DNA from: Denitratimonas sp037478135
GTDB taxonomy: Bacteria; Pseudomonadota; Gammaproteobacteria; Xanthomonadales; Xanthomonadaceae
DNA: 64,000 bases
NCBI RefSeq assembly: GCF_037478135.1
Contig: NZ_JBBHDV010000001.1
Span: 248,001-312,000, forward strand
Direction of reading: 5' to 3'
The position numbers were made by a program, and so were the translations under genes. Numbering within the stretch: position 1 is the stretch's first letter; each line of letters opens with the position of its first letter. The notes beneath the pieces are model-generated. The model was not told the origin of the DNA. It saw only the letters and a list, made by a program, of their open reading frames with translations, and searched no databases. Shown piece after piece: positions 11,330 to 19,690 of the stretch.

Positions 11330-13150
11330 TCAGCCCGTCGCCGGATCGGTGGATGTTGTCCCGTTGCCGTTTGAAGGTTGGGCCAGCACCAGCACTGTCC
11401 AGCCCGCCTTCGGCTGCCAATCCTGTTTGCCGGTGGTAGGGCGCAGGATGCCGCGTTCGTCGATGGCGAACAGCAGCAGCGCATCCTCGCCGTGGCGCTC
11501 GCGGTATTCCTTCCAGCCGAAGGTGTCGGTCAGGCGGGTGCTGCGGATGCCGGCGCCGGCGGCAAGGCTTTCATTGAGCTGCCGGTGGGTGACCGAGTTG
11601 CCGAACAACGGCGTGCCCGACTGCACGCCGGACAGCGTCTGCCGTGGCGCTTCGCCCGGCGGCAGGATGCGCAGGCGGAAGATGCGTTCGCGGCCGAACT
11701 CGGGCGCGTAGCGCACGCAGGAGAGCGAATTGAGTTCGCGCCGCGTGGATATCGCCAGCAGCGAGCCGATGCCGGTCAGGTCCAGATGCACATCGGCATG
11801 TTCGGAAACCGGGTTGCCGAAGAAGGTGCGCAGCCCGGCCATACGCGCGGTACGGATCGCCATCCAGTCGTCATCGGCCAGCAGCACCGGGATCTTCTGC
11901 TGCTGCAACGCCAGCGCCAGGGCGCGTGCCACTGGATTGGCACCGACGATCAGCACGCCGCGCCGGTCCGGTTCCGACACCCCGAGGCGGCGTGCCAGCC
12001 GGCGAGAAGTGGCGCTTTGCAGTACCACGGTGCCGATGATCAGCAGGAAGGTCAGCGGCACCAGTTGTTCGGCACCGGCCACGCCTTCCTTTTCCAGCTT
12101 CAGCGCAAACAGCGCCGACACCGCCGCCGCCACGATGCCGCGCGGCGCGATCCATGCGATCAGCGCGCGCTCGCGCCAGTCCAGGCTGCTGCCCAGCGTC
12201 GAGACCAGCACTGACAGCGGCCGCGCCACCAGCATCGCCACGGCGAGTACCGCTGCTCCGCCCAGTGCGATTGCGGGGCTGGGCCAGTCCAGCCTCGCCG
12301 CCAGCACGATGAACAGCAGCGAGATCAGCAGCGTGGACAGGTGCTCCTTGAAATCGAGGATGTCGTCCATGTGCAGATGCGGGTGGTTGCCCAGCCACAT
12401 GCCCATGATGGTCACCGCCAGCAGGCCTGATTCGGCGGCGCCGGCATTGGACAGCCAGAACACCGAAAGCACCGCGACCAGGGTGGCGTAGTTGTGCAGG
12501 TATTCGGGAATCCAGTGGCGGCGCAGCAGGAAACCCAGGCCGATCGCACCGGCGACACCGAAGCCGGTGCCCACCGCCGTGGTCAGCAGGAACTCGCCGA
12601 GCGCACCGCTGAAGGTGTCGCGCGCCATGCCCAGCAAGATCCAGTTGAACACCAGCACCGCAAACAGCGCACCAATCGGGTCGATGATGATGCCCTCCCA
12701 GCGCAGCACGTTCGCGATCTTCGCGTTCGGCCGCACCGCGCGCAGCATTGGCGCCACCACCGTCGGCCCGGTGACGCAGGTCAGCGCGCCGAACAGCAAC
12801 GCCAGTTCCCACGACAACCCGACCAGATAGCGCGCCGCCGCCGCCAGTACCACGAGGCTGACCAGCGCGCCGACCGTGACCAGATTCAGCACCACCGGCG
12901 CCACGCCGCGTATTTCCGACCAGCGCAGGCCGAGACTGCCCTCGAACAGGATCACCGCCACCCCCAGCGATACCAGCGGGAACAGCACATCGCCGAACAT
13001 CGCATCTGGATCCAGCAGGCCGGTGGCCGGGCCCAGCACGATGCCGGTCAGCAGCAGGAACAGGATCGCCGGCAGGCGCACCCGCCAGGCCAGCCATTGG
13101 CACAGGAATCCGAGGACCAGCAGGATCAGGGGCATCAACGAGTGATTCAT
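11330..13150 (-). CDS. CPA1-type cation/proton antiporter with C-terminal nucleotide-binding domain
   Basis: Inner-membrane monovalent cation/H+ exchanger of the NhaP/KefB-like superfamily. About 12 hydrophobic segments occupy residues 1-395, including TGPTVVAPMLRAV and EGIIIDPIGALFAVL, the region carrying transport-site acidic residues, then IAWIAPRGIVAAAV. A TrkA-N/RCK-like Rossmann domain follows (GVLIVGANPVARALALAL, about 410-520), suggesting NAD(H)-linked or ligand regulation, and a further C-terminal domain. The ATG at 13150 (MNHSLMPLILLVLG) is chosen over a TTG six bases upstream; neither has a strong ribosome site. It converges on ribD with 14 bp between stops. Substrate ion is not determinable. 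Confidence 0.9.
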   Translation of the reverse strand: MNHSLMPLILLVLGFLCQWLAWRVRLPAILFLLLTGIVLGPATGLLDPDAMFGDVLFPLVSLGVAVILFEGSLGLRWSEIRGVAPVVLNLVTVGALVSLVVLAAAARYLVGLSWELALLFGALTCVTGPTVVAPMLRAVRPNAKIANVLRWEGIIIDPIGALFAVLVFNWILLGMARDTFSGALGEFLLTTAVGTGFGVAGAIGLGFLLRRHWIPEYLHNYATLVAVLSVFWLSNAGAAESGLLAVTIMGMWLGNHPHLHMDDILDFKEHLSTLLISLLFIVLAARLDWPSPAIALGGAAVLAVAMLVARPLSVLVSTLGSSLDWRERALIAWIAPRGIVAAAVSALFALKLEKEGVAGAEQLVPLTFLLIIGTVVLQSATSRRLARRLGVSEPDRRGVLIVGANPVARALALALQQQKIPVLLADDDWMAIRTARMAGLRTFFGNPVSEHADVHLDLTGIGSLLAISTRRELNSLSCVRYAPEFGRERIFRLRILPPGEAPRQTLSGVQSGTPLFGNSVTHRQLNESLAAGAGIRSTRLTDTFGWKEYRERHGEDALLLFAIDERGILRPTTGKQDWQPKAGWTVLVLAQPSNGNGTTSTDPATG

Positions 13151-13363
13151 CGGCAAAAGGTCCGGCGCGCGAACCCGGCAGCATCCACCGGCGTTGTTTC
13201 AGGTCGAAAACAGACGGGCGACGGAATCAGGCTGGGCAGCGGTGGTATCGGAGCAAGGGTGATCGCGAAGCGCGCAAGTGTGGGGGCGACGGGGCGCTGC
13301 TGCAAACCCGGTAGCGCCGACATGCGAAGATCGGCAGCCCGGTTTCCGCTATGGCCATCGCCC

Positions 13364-13723
13364 ATGAACCTTGCCGCCAACCTTCTGACCGCGCTGGTCG
13401 CGCTGCTGCACCTGTGGTTCCTGGTGCTGGAAATGTTCCTGTGGACCCGGCCCGCCGGCCGCCGCGCCTTCAAGCTGACGCCCGAGTTCGCGCAGCAGAC
13501 CCGGGTGCTGGCGGCCAATCAGGGCTTGTACAACGGTTTTCTGGTGGCCGGACTGGCGTGGGGCCTGTGGCTGGGTGCGGAAGGGTTCGCGATCAAACTG
13601 TTTTTCCTGGGCTGCGTGATCGTGGCCGGCGTGTTCGGTGCGCTGACGGTGGGACGCAAGATCCTGTTCATCCAGGCGCTGCCGGCGGCGCTGGCGTTCG
13701 CATTGTTATGGCTGGGGCGATGA
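13364..13723 (+). CDS. DUF1304-family membrane protein
   Basis: A 119-residue integral membrane protein with four predicted segments and the family pattern HLWFLVLEMFLWTRP near the start and NQGLYNGFLVAGLAWGLW in the middle, both typical of DUF1304 proteins. Function is unknown in the family. The ATG at 13364 is chosen because it begins directly with the first membrane segment; the frame is open upstream across the antiporter's antisense strand, which is a GC shadow. Confidence 0.85.
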   Translation: MNLAANLLTALVALLHLWFLVLEMFLWTRPAGRRAFKLTPEFAQQTRVLAANQGLYNGFLVAGLAWGLWLGAEGFAIKLFFLGCVIVAGVFGALTVGRKILFIQALPAALAFALLWLGR

Positions 13724-13950
13724 CCCACCCGCGGCGCGGTCGCTGTCCGCATGGCTGATGCGCTACGTGCTGCTGGCGGCAGCGCCGAGGCAGTACGCGT
13801 CGTTGCCGACCTGAGCGAGTCCGATCCGGTTTCACGGCCATGCGGGCCACAGCAGAAAAAGTCCCCTCCGCGCGCCTTGAACCGGCCTTGGCCGATCCCC
13901 ATCATCAACAGTCCGCCGCAAGAGCCCGACAGGCTCGCGCTGGCGGGCAA

Positions 13951-14094
13951 CGTCTTCAGGGCGGGGTGCAAGTCCCCACCGGCGGTAGGTCGCGGTTTGC
14001 CGCGATAAGCCCGCGAGCGCTTGCGCGCAGCGCAAGGTCAGCAGATCCGGTCCGATGCCGGAGCCGACGGTCACAGTCCGGAGTGAAGAAGACG
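13951..14094 (+). ncRNA. FMN riboswitch (RFN element)
   Basis: The conserved RFN core is clear: CTTCAGGGCGGGGTGCAAG then TCCCCACCGGCGGT on the 5' side, and GGTCAGCAGATCCGGT, GCCGACGGTCACAGTCCGGA on the 3' side. The closing helix P1 pairs 13951-13957 (CGTCTTC) with 14088-14094 (GAAGACG). It ends 73 bases before the riboflavin synthase start and should switch off ribE-ribB-ribH when FMN is high. The expression platform is not obvious; no clear terminator lies between it and 14168, so translational control of the GGAG site is the likelier mechanism (inference). Confidence 0.95.
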
Positions 14095-14167
14095 ATCCGC
14101 AGCGGCCATGCCGCCACGGTCACAAGCCTTGACGGCGTTTTTCGCATCCCTTTCGCGGAGAACGACC

Positions 14168-14770
14168 ATGTTTACCGGCATCATCCAGGCCCTCGGCCGC
14201 ATCATCCGCATCGAGCCACGCGGCGGCGATGTGCGACTGCATATCGAAACCGGCTCCCTTGACCTTTCGGATGTCGCGCCCGGCGACAGCATCGCCGTAT
14301 CCGGCGTGTGCCTGACTGCGCTGGAACCGTCCGTGCAGGGCTTTTTCGCCGATGTCTCGAATGAAACCCTGGGCCTGACCACGCTCGGCGATGCCGCCGA
14401 AGGCGACGTGGTGAATCTGGAAAAGGCGCTGCGTCTGGCCGACCGCCTCGGTGGGCATCTGGTCACCGGCCACGTTGATGGTCTGGCCGAAGTGACCGCC
14501 ATCGAAATCGATGCGCGTTCGCAGCGCTGGTGCTTCCGGGTGCCGTCCGGGCTGTCGCGCTACATCGCGCGCAAGGGTTCGGTCTGCATCGACGGCGTCA
14601 GCCTCACGGTGAACGCGGTCGACGGCGACGAGTTCGAAGTCAACCTGATCCCGCATACGCAGCAGGTCACGACGTTCTCGCAGCGGCAGGTCGGCGATGC
14701 GGTCAATATCGAAGTGGATCTGATGGCGCGCTATGCCGAGCGGCTGTTTGAAAAGGAGACGCAGGCATGA
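14168..14770 (+). CDS. ribE: Riboflavin synthase alpha chain
   Basis: Dismutates two 6,7-dimethyl-8-ribityllumazine molecules to riboflavin. The 200-residue protein shows two tandem lumazine-binding barrels: the first begins MFTGIIQALG and has GVCLTA, the second has HLVTGHVDG, KGSVCIDGVSLTVN and LIPHT. The start at 14168 is fixed by the invariant MFTGII N-terminus and a GGAG site nine bases upstream. First gene of the FMN-controlled cluster; its end overlaps the ribB start by four bases (ATGA). Confidence 0.96.
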   Translation: MFTGIIQALGRIIRIEPRGGDVRLHIETGSLDLSDVAPGDSIAVSGVCLTALEPSVQGFFADVSNETLGLTTLGDAAEGDVVNLEKALRLADRLGGHLVTGHVDGLAEVTAIEIDARSQRWCFRVPSGLSRYIARKGSVCIDGVSLTVNAVDGDEFEVNLIPHTQQVTTFSQRQVGDAVNIEVDLMARYAERLFEKETQA

Positions 14771-15873
14771 GCTTTGCGACGATCCCCGAACTGATCGAAG
14801 ACATCCGCGCCGGCCGCATGGTCGTCGTGGTCGATGACGAAGACCGCGAGAACGAAGGCGACCTGGTGATGGCCGCCAGCCTGGTGCGGCCGGACGACAT
14901 CAATTTCATGGTCACGCATGGGCGCGGACTGGTGTGCCTGCCGATGACCACCGAGCGCTGCGAACGCCTCGGTCTGCCGCTGATGGCGCGCGACAACCGC
15001 TCGCAGTTCCGCACCGCGTTCACGGTCTCGATCGAGGCCGCGCAGGGCGTCACCACCGGCATTTCCGCTGCCGACCGCGCCCATACCATCCAGACCGCAG
15101 TGAAGGCCGATGCAGCGCCCGATGATCTGCACCAGCCCGGCCACATCTTCCCGTTGATCGCCCAGCCCGGCGGTGTGCTGCGCCGCGCCGGACATACCGA
15201 GGCGGCGGTCGATCTGGCGCGGCTGGCGGGGCTGGAACCGGCTGGCGTGATTGTGGAAATCCTGAATCCGGACGGCACCATGGCACGTCGCCCGCAGCTT
15301 GAAGTGTTCGCGCGAGAGCACGGCCTGAAGATCGGTTCCATCGCCGATCTGATCCAGTACCGGCTGCGCACCGAACGCGGCATCGAGCGTGTCGATGAAC
15401 GCGAGGTGCAGACCGATGCCGGCCCGTTCCGTCTGGTCAGCTACCGCGATCTGGTCGATGGCGCGCTGCATTTCGCGCTGCTGCGTGGTGATCCGGCAGC
15501 CAGCGATGAAGTGCTGGTGCGGGTGCATGTGGAGAACGTGCTGACCGATCTTCTTCACATCGAACGCGAGGATCTGGGCATCTCGCTGTCGCGCGCGCTG
15601 GCCGAAGCGGCCGCCGCCGAGTGCGGCATCGTGGTGATCTTGTGCGGTGCGGCACCGGCGGAAAACCTGTTGTCGCGGCTTCAGGGCCAGAGCACCGCAA
15701 GCACCACGCCTGACGGCCCGGCCGAATGGCGCCGCAACGGCGTCGGCGCCCAGATCCTGGCTGATCTGGGTGCGCGCCGGCTGCGCGTGCTCGGCACGCC
15801 ACGCCGCCAGGTGGCGCTGGGCGGCTTCGGTCTGGAGGTCGTGGGCTACGCGGAGGTGTCGCGTGGCGGGTAA
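14767..15873 (+). CDS. ribB: 3,4-dihydroxy-2-butanone-4-phosphate synthase with degenerate GTP cyclohydrolase II domain (RibBX-like)
   Basis: The N-terminal ~205 residues are a complete RibB: VDDEDRENEGDLVMAA holds the acidic metal-binding motif, and AGHTEAAVDLARLAGL and EILNPDGTMARRPQL are present. The C-terminal half has the length and position of a RibA domain, but the usual Cys-rich zinc site (R-V-H-S-E-C followed by RCDCG) is replaced by RVHVENVLTD and no zinc Cys cluster is visible. It is therefore probably not a GTP cyclohydrolase; this matches the RibBX variant known in Proteobacteria. A separate ribA must exist elsewhere. It overlaps ribE by four bases, and ribH follows at 30 bases. 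Confidence 0.92.
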   Translation: MSFATIPELIEDIRAGRMVVVVDDEDRENEGDLVMAASLVRPDDINFMVTHGRGLVCLPMTTERCERLGLPLMARDNRSQFRTAFTVSIEAAQGVTTGISAADRAHTIQTAVKADAAPDDLHQPGHIFPLIAQPGGVLRRAGHTEAAVDLARLAGLEPAGVIVEILNPDGTMARRPQLEVFAREHGLKIGSIADLIQYRLRTERGIERVDEREVQTDAGPFRLVSYRDLVDGALHFALLRGDPAASDEVLVRVHVENVLTDLLHIEREDLGISLSRALAEAAAAECGIVVILCGAAPAENLLSRLQGQSTASTTPDGPAEWRRNGVGAQILADLGARRLRVLGTPRRQVALGGFGLEVVGYAEVSRGG

Positions 15874-15903
15874 ACTGCGTGTTTTAGTACTTCCGGTCCG
15901 TCC

Positions 15904-16371
15904 ATGAGCCACTACGAAGGGCAGATCCGTGCCCGCGCCGGCGCGCGTTTCGCCATCCTTGCCAGCCGCTGGAATCCCCGCATCGTCGATGCGCTGGTCG
16001 AAGCGGCGCGCACCACGCTGCAGGATCACGGCGTCGACGCCGAGACCATCGACGTGATCCGCGTGCCCGGCGCCTGGGAAATCCCGCAGGCGGCCGGTTG
16101 CGTCGCGGCCGATGGCCGCTATGCGGCGCTGATTGCGCTGGGCTGCGTGGTGCGCGGTGAAACCCGCCATTACGAACAGGTTGCCGATGGCTGTGCCGAA
16201 GGTCTGATGCAGGTGTCGCTGCGGCACCGGCTGCCGGTGTTGAACGGCGTGCTGGCGGTGGAACGGCACGAGGATGCGCAGGCGCGTGCCGGTGGTGTGC
16301 ACGGCAACAAGGGCGAGGAGGCGGCATTGGCCGCGATCGAGATGGTGGATCTGCTGGAGCAGCTGGCATGA
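15904..16371 (+). CDS. ribH: 6,7-dimethyl-8-ribityllumazine synthase
   Basis: Condenses the RibB and RibD products into lumazine, the substrate of riboflavin synthase. The 155-residue protein has family signatures FAILASRWNPRIVDAL, the active-site stretch VPGAWEIPQAA, LGCVVRGETRHYEQV with the catalytic His, and HGNKGEEAALAAIEM at the end. It overlaps the downstream nusB by four bases (ATGA). Confidence 0.96.
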   Translation: MSHYEGQIRARAGARFAILASRWNPRIVDALVEAARTTLQDHGVDAETIDVIRVPGAWEIPQAAGCVAADGRYAALIALGCVVRGETRHYEQVADGCAEGLMQVSLRHRLPVLNGVLAVERHEDAQARAGGVHGNKGEEAALAAIEMVDLLEQLA

Positions 16372-16841
16372 GCGGGCACGGTTCGCGTTCGGTCCGACCT
16401 GATGGTGTCGATCCCGCCGCCCGTTCGCGCGCGCGGCGGCGTGCCTTGCAGGCGATCTACGCCTGGCAGTTGTCGGGCCAGAACATCGCGGAGGTCATCG
16501 CCCAGTTCCGCACCGAGCAGGACATGGAAATCGCCGATCTGGAGTATTTCGAGGATCTGCTGCGCGGGGTCGATGGGAATCTGGCGAAGATCGACGAGGA
16601 ACTGCGCCGCTTCGTCGACCGCGATATCGCCCAGATCGATCCGATCGAGCGCGGAGTGCTGCGTCTGGCCGCCTATGAACTGCTGTTCCGCATTGATGTG
16701 CCGTACCGCGTGGTGCTGAATGAGGCGATTGAAACCACCAAACGTTTCGGCGCCGATCACGGCCACAGCTACGTCAACGGCGTGCTGGATCGCGCTGCGG
16801 CGCAGTGGCGCGAGCCGGAAGTCAGCGCCGCGCGGCGTTGA
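16368..16841 (+). CDS. nusB: Transcription antitermination factor NusB
   Basis: All-helical RNA-binding protein that, with NusE (S10), binds boxA RNA and supports rRNA antitermination. The 157-residue product has the typical ARRRALQAIYAWQLSG start and the C-terminal YRVVLNEAIETTKRFG followed by HSYVNGVLDR. ribH-nusB adjacency is widespread. A 94-bp gap precedes thiL. Confidence 0.95.
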   Translation: MSGHGSRSVRPDGVDPAARSRARRRALQAIYAWQLSGQNIAEVIAQFRTEQDMEIADLEYFEDLLRGVDGNLAKIDEELRRFVDRDIAQIDPIERGVLRLAAYELLFRIDVPYRVVLNEAIETTKRFGADHGHSYVNGVLDRAAAQWREPEVSAARR

Positions 16842-16935
16842 GTGCCGTGCGGCGGCGCGAAGGGTGTGATTCACGTACACGCGCGTGCTGGCTGACGCGA
16901 ACGCCGCCCATCCTGTTTTCCGGTTCCGGATGCTC

Positions 16936-17901
16936 ATGGCCGAATTCGATCTGATCGCCCGCATCGCAGCGCAAAGTGGCCGTCGCGCCGATGTCGCGTT
17001 GGGCATCGGCGACGATGGCGCGGTGCTCGACGTGCCGGCCGGGCAGCAACTGGTCGCGGTCTGCGACACGCTCAATGTCGGGGTGCATTTTGCGGCCGAT
17101 GCCGATGCGGCAGATATCGGCTGGAAGGCGCTGGCGGTGAACCTGTCCGATCTGGCCGCGATGGGCGCGACGCCGGCCTGGGCGCTGATGTCGCTGTCGC
17201 TGCCGCAGGCCGATGCGGATTTCGTCGCGGGATTGATGCAGGGATTTGGCCAGTTGGCAGCGGCCAGCGGCATCGCCTTGGTCGGCGGCGATACGACACG
17301 TGGCCCGCTTGCGGTCGGCATCACCGCGCTGGGTTTCGTGCCGGTGGGCCGAGCGTTGACACGTAGCGGCGCGCAGGTCGGCGATGCGGTATTCGTCAGT
17401 GGCACGCTGGGCGATGCCGCTGCGGCCCTGCGTCTAGGTTCGGGAGACACCGCCCCAGCGCAGCTGCAAAGGATGCAACAACGACTGCACCGGCCCGTGC
17501 CGCGTACCGCGCTGGGTCTGGCGTTGTGCGGACAGGCGCATGCGGTGATCGATGTTTCGGATGGTTTGCTGGCCGATCTGGGCCATGTCGCCCACGCCAG
17601 TGGCGTCGGCATCGTGCTGGATGCGGCCGCGCTGCCGGCTTCCGAAGCGCTGCGTTCAGTCGCCGATCCCGCCTTCCGATTGCGCTGCCAGGCCAGTGGC
17701 GGCGACGACTACGAACTGGCCTTCACGCTGCCGGAATCCCGTATCGACGCAGTGCGCACCGCGCTGGCAGGCAGCGACGTGACACTGACCCGCATCGGTC
17801 GTGTGGTCGAAAACGGTGGCGTCCGCCTGCATGATGCGGATGGCGGTGTCATCGAACTGGGTGGCGCCGGCTGGCAGCATTTCGTGGAGCCGACTGCATG
17901 A
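16936..17901 (+). CDS. thiL: Thiamine-monophosphate kinase
   Basis: Phosphorylates thiamine monophosphate to thiamine pyrophosphate. The 321-residue protein has GIGDDGAVLDVPAG near the start (the metal/ATP-binding Asp pair), AVNLSDLAAMGATP, VGGDTTRG, DVSDGLLADLGHV, and the C-terminal CQASGGDDYELAFTLP. The ATG at 16936 (MAEFDLIARIA) gives the usual ThiL N-terminus; an ATG two codons upstream at 16930 is possible. It overlaps pgpA by four bases. Confidence 0.95.
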   Translation: MAEFDLIARIAAQSGRRADVALGIGDDGAVLDVPAGQQLVAVCDTLNVGVHFAADADAADIGWKALAVNLSDLAAMGATPAWALMSLSLPQADADFVAGLMQGFGQLAAASGIALVGGDTTRGPLAVGITALGFVPVGRALTRSGAQVGDAVFVSGTLGDAAAALRLGSGDTAPAQLQRMQQRLHRPVPRTALGLALCGQAHAVIDVSDGLLADLGHVAHASGVGIVLDAAALPASEALRSVADPAFRLRCQASGGDDYELAFTLPESRIDAVRTALAGSDVTLTRIGRVVENGGVRLHDADGGVIELGGAGWQHFVEPTA

Positions 17902-18392
17902 GCTCGAAGATTCCCTGCGCCGCGCGCCGCGTGCTGTCGCATCCGGCCGGCTGGATCGCCACCGGTTTTGGCTCGGGGCTGGTGCCGGTCGCGCCGGGCA
18001 CGTTCGGCACGCTGGCGGCTTTCGTGCCGTGGCTGGTGCTGCGCGAACTGCCGTTGCCGGCGTATCTACTGGCACTGTTGCTGGCCTTCGCGCTCGGCAC
18101 CTGGGCGGCGAACTGGACGATCCGGCGTCTGGGCGTGCACGACCCCGGCCTGATCGTCTGGGATGAATTCATCGGCCTGTGGATCGCGCTGATCGCGGTG
18201 CCGGCCGGCTGGGTCTGGTTGCTGGCGGCCTTCGTGCTGTTCCGCCTGTTTGACATCCTCAAACCCTGGCCGGTGGGCTGGGCCGACCGCCGTGTCGGCG
18301 GCGGCTTCGGCACGATGCTCGACGATGCCCTGGCCGGAATCTACGCGCTGATCTGCGTGCAGGCCAGCGCCTGGTGGCTGGCCGGGGCCTGA
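17898..18392 (+). CDS. pgpA: Phosphatidylglycerophosphatase A
   Basis: Membrane phosphatase making phosphatidylglycerol from its 3-phosphate. The 164-residue protein has the PgpA hallmarks GSGLVPVAPGTFGTLAA, VWDEFIGLW and FDILKPWPVGWADRRVGGG, plus LDDALAGIYA and three to four hydrophobic segments. thiL-pgpA coupling (ATGA overlap) is the conserved arrangement in gammaproteobacteria. It ends the ribE-to-pgpA run of closely spaced genes. Confidence 0.95.
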   Translation: MSSKIPCAARRVLSHPAGWIATGFGSGLVPVAPGTFGTLAAFVPWLVLRELPLPAYLLALLLAFALGTWAANWTIRRLGVHDPGLIVWDEFIGLWIALIAVPAGWVWLLAAFVLFRLFDILKPWPVGWADRRVGGGFGTMLDDALAGIYALICVQASAWWLAGA

Positions 18393-18773
18393 TCCGGATT
18401 GATTGCCGTCAAACACGCTTCCAGCAATCCGCAAAATGTCGCTGGTGGTCATTTTCCAGCTGTGTTCCTGATTTCCGCTTGACGGCTGGGCATTGCCGCG
18501 ATGGCGGGTTGGGGTTGCAGAAAAGTCTGTGGTGGCAAAGGTTCTCCTGATTGGCCCCATCGCTCAGCTGACTTTTCCCTCTCCCGGCGGGAGAAGGGTT
18601 CTTGTAGCCGAGTCACAGGTCAGGAAGTTATTAAAATTGCCGGAAAAACAGCGCGCGTCCCTCAGGGTTGCGGGGGGGGGCGGCGCGGTGGGGTAGGTTC
18701 GCCGCACTGATGCAGGCTGCTGGCAGGAATGATTCCAGTCCAGCGCTGTATCCACGGATGGATGGAGGTCGAA
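18393..18773. other. Intergenic region with G9 tract upstream of an outer-membrane gene
   Basis: No gene is supported. A run of nine G lies at 18672-18680, about 95 bases before the porin-like ATG at 18774. An AT-rich stretch at 18627-18640 (AGTTATTAAAATTG) just before it could carry promoter elements. An imperfect hairpin (CCCTCTCCC/GGGAGAAGGG) lies near 18578-18600. The ribosome site GGAGG at 18764-18768 serves the downstream gene. Confidence 0.5.
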
Positions 18774-19463
18774 ATGAACATGAAGCAAGCGATGTTGATA
18801 GTGACCCTCGGATTCTCATCGGGCGCATTCGCCGCTGATCCGGGATTCTACGTGGGTGGCGGTGGCGGCCATGCCCGCCATTCCGGTGGGCTCGTCGGCC
18901 AGATCGAGAACGCTCTGGCGCGCAGCACCGGGTATGAGCTGCTTTCAGCCGACCTGGTGGATGATTCGGATACGGCCTGGAAGCTGTTTGCCGGTTACCG
19001 TTTCGGCAACGGTTTCGGGCTGGAGGCCTCATACGTGGATCTGGGTTCGGTGGTGAGCCGGTACCACATGAGGGTGATTTCCATCATGCAGCCTTCGCCG
19101 GATTTCCTGGTCGATGGTCATTACGACCTTGAGGCCTGGGGGATTTCTGCGTTCTACGAGTGGGAGTTTTCGCCGACATTTTCCGCCAGCGTGCGTGCCG
19201 GGATGTTCAACGCGAGTCAGGATTATTTCCAGCTCAACACCACGATCTACGAGTACCCGGATTTCTCCCACAGCAGTGACGATACCGTTCCGGGGTTCGG
19301 CTTGGGCCTGAACTGGCGGGTCACGCCATCGGTTGATCTGCGCCTGGATCATGATCGCTATCAGGGCATCGGCAAGCGCTTCGGGTTCGATGCCGAAGAC
19401 ACCAATGGCCGTTTCGATGTCGGTGTGACCTCGCTCAATCTGGCTGTCCGCTTCGGGCGCTGA
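18774..19463 (+). CDS. OmpA-like outer-membrane beta-barrel protein
   Basis: A 229-residue protein with a Sec signal peptide (MNMKQAMLIVTLGFSSGAFA, predicted cleavage before ADPGFY). The mature part shows alternating hydrophobic strands as in eight-stranded OmpA-type barrels: GFYVGGGGGHARH, AWKLFAGYRFGNGFGLEASY, FSASVRAGMF, GFGLGLNWRVTPSVDLRL and a terminal strand TSLNLAVRFGR. The start at 18774 has GGAGG six bases upstream; the frame is open upstream but lacks a signal sequence. Same overall family as the protein at 21430-21966. Ligand or role unknown. Confidence 0.85.
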   Translation: MNMKQAMLIVTLGFSSGAFAADPGFYVGGGGGHARHSGGLVGQIENALARSTGYELLSADLVDDSDTAWKLFAGYRFGNGFGLEASYVDLGSVVSRYHMRVISIMQPSPDFLVDGHYDLEAWGISAFYEWEFSPTFSASVRAGMFNASQDYFQLNTTIYEYPDFSHSSDDTVPGFGLGLNWRVTPSVDLRLDHDRYQGIGKRFGFDAEDTNGRFDVGVTSLNLAVRFGR

Positions 19464-19690
19464 GCCAGGGCGCGTTCTTCGCCGCGTTGTGGCTTCGCGT
19501 TGTGGTTGCAGATGCGCGTTCGCAGGGGGCGTGATGGGGGCTGACGATTGCGCATCGTTTCGCGCCCTCTGCGGGTGTGCTCCTGCGCGATTGCCGGTGT
19601 CTGGGTGGACTATGCCGCGACGATGCCACCTTGCGGCGGTAACCTTTGATCATCGGTCCGGCGTGCTCAGGACGGTAACGAGGTGGCGGG

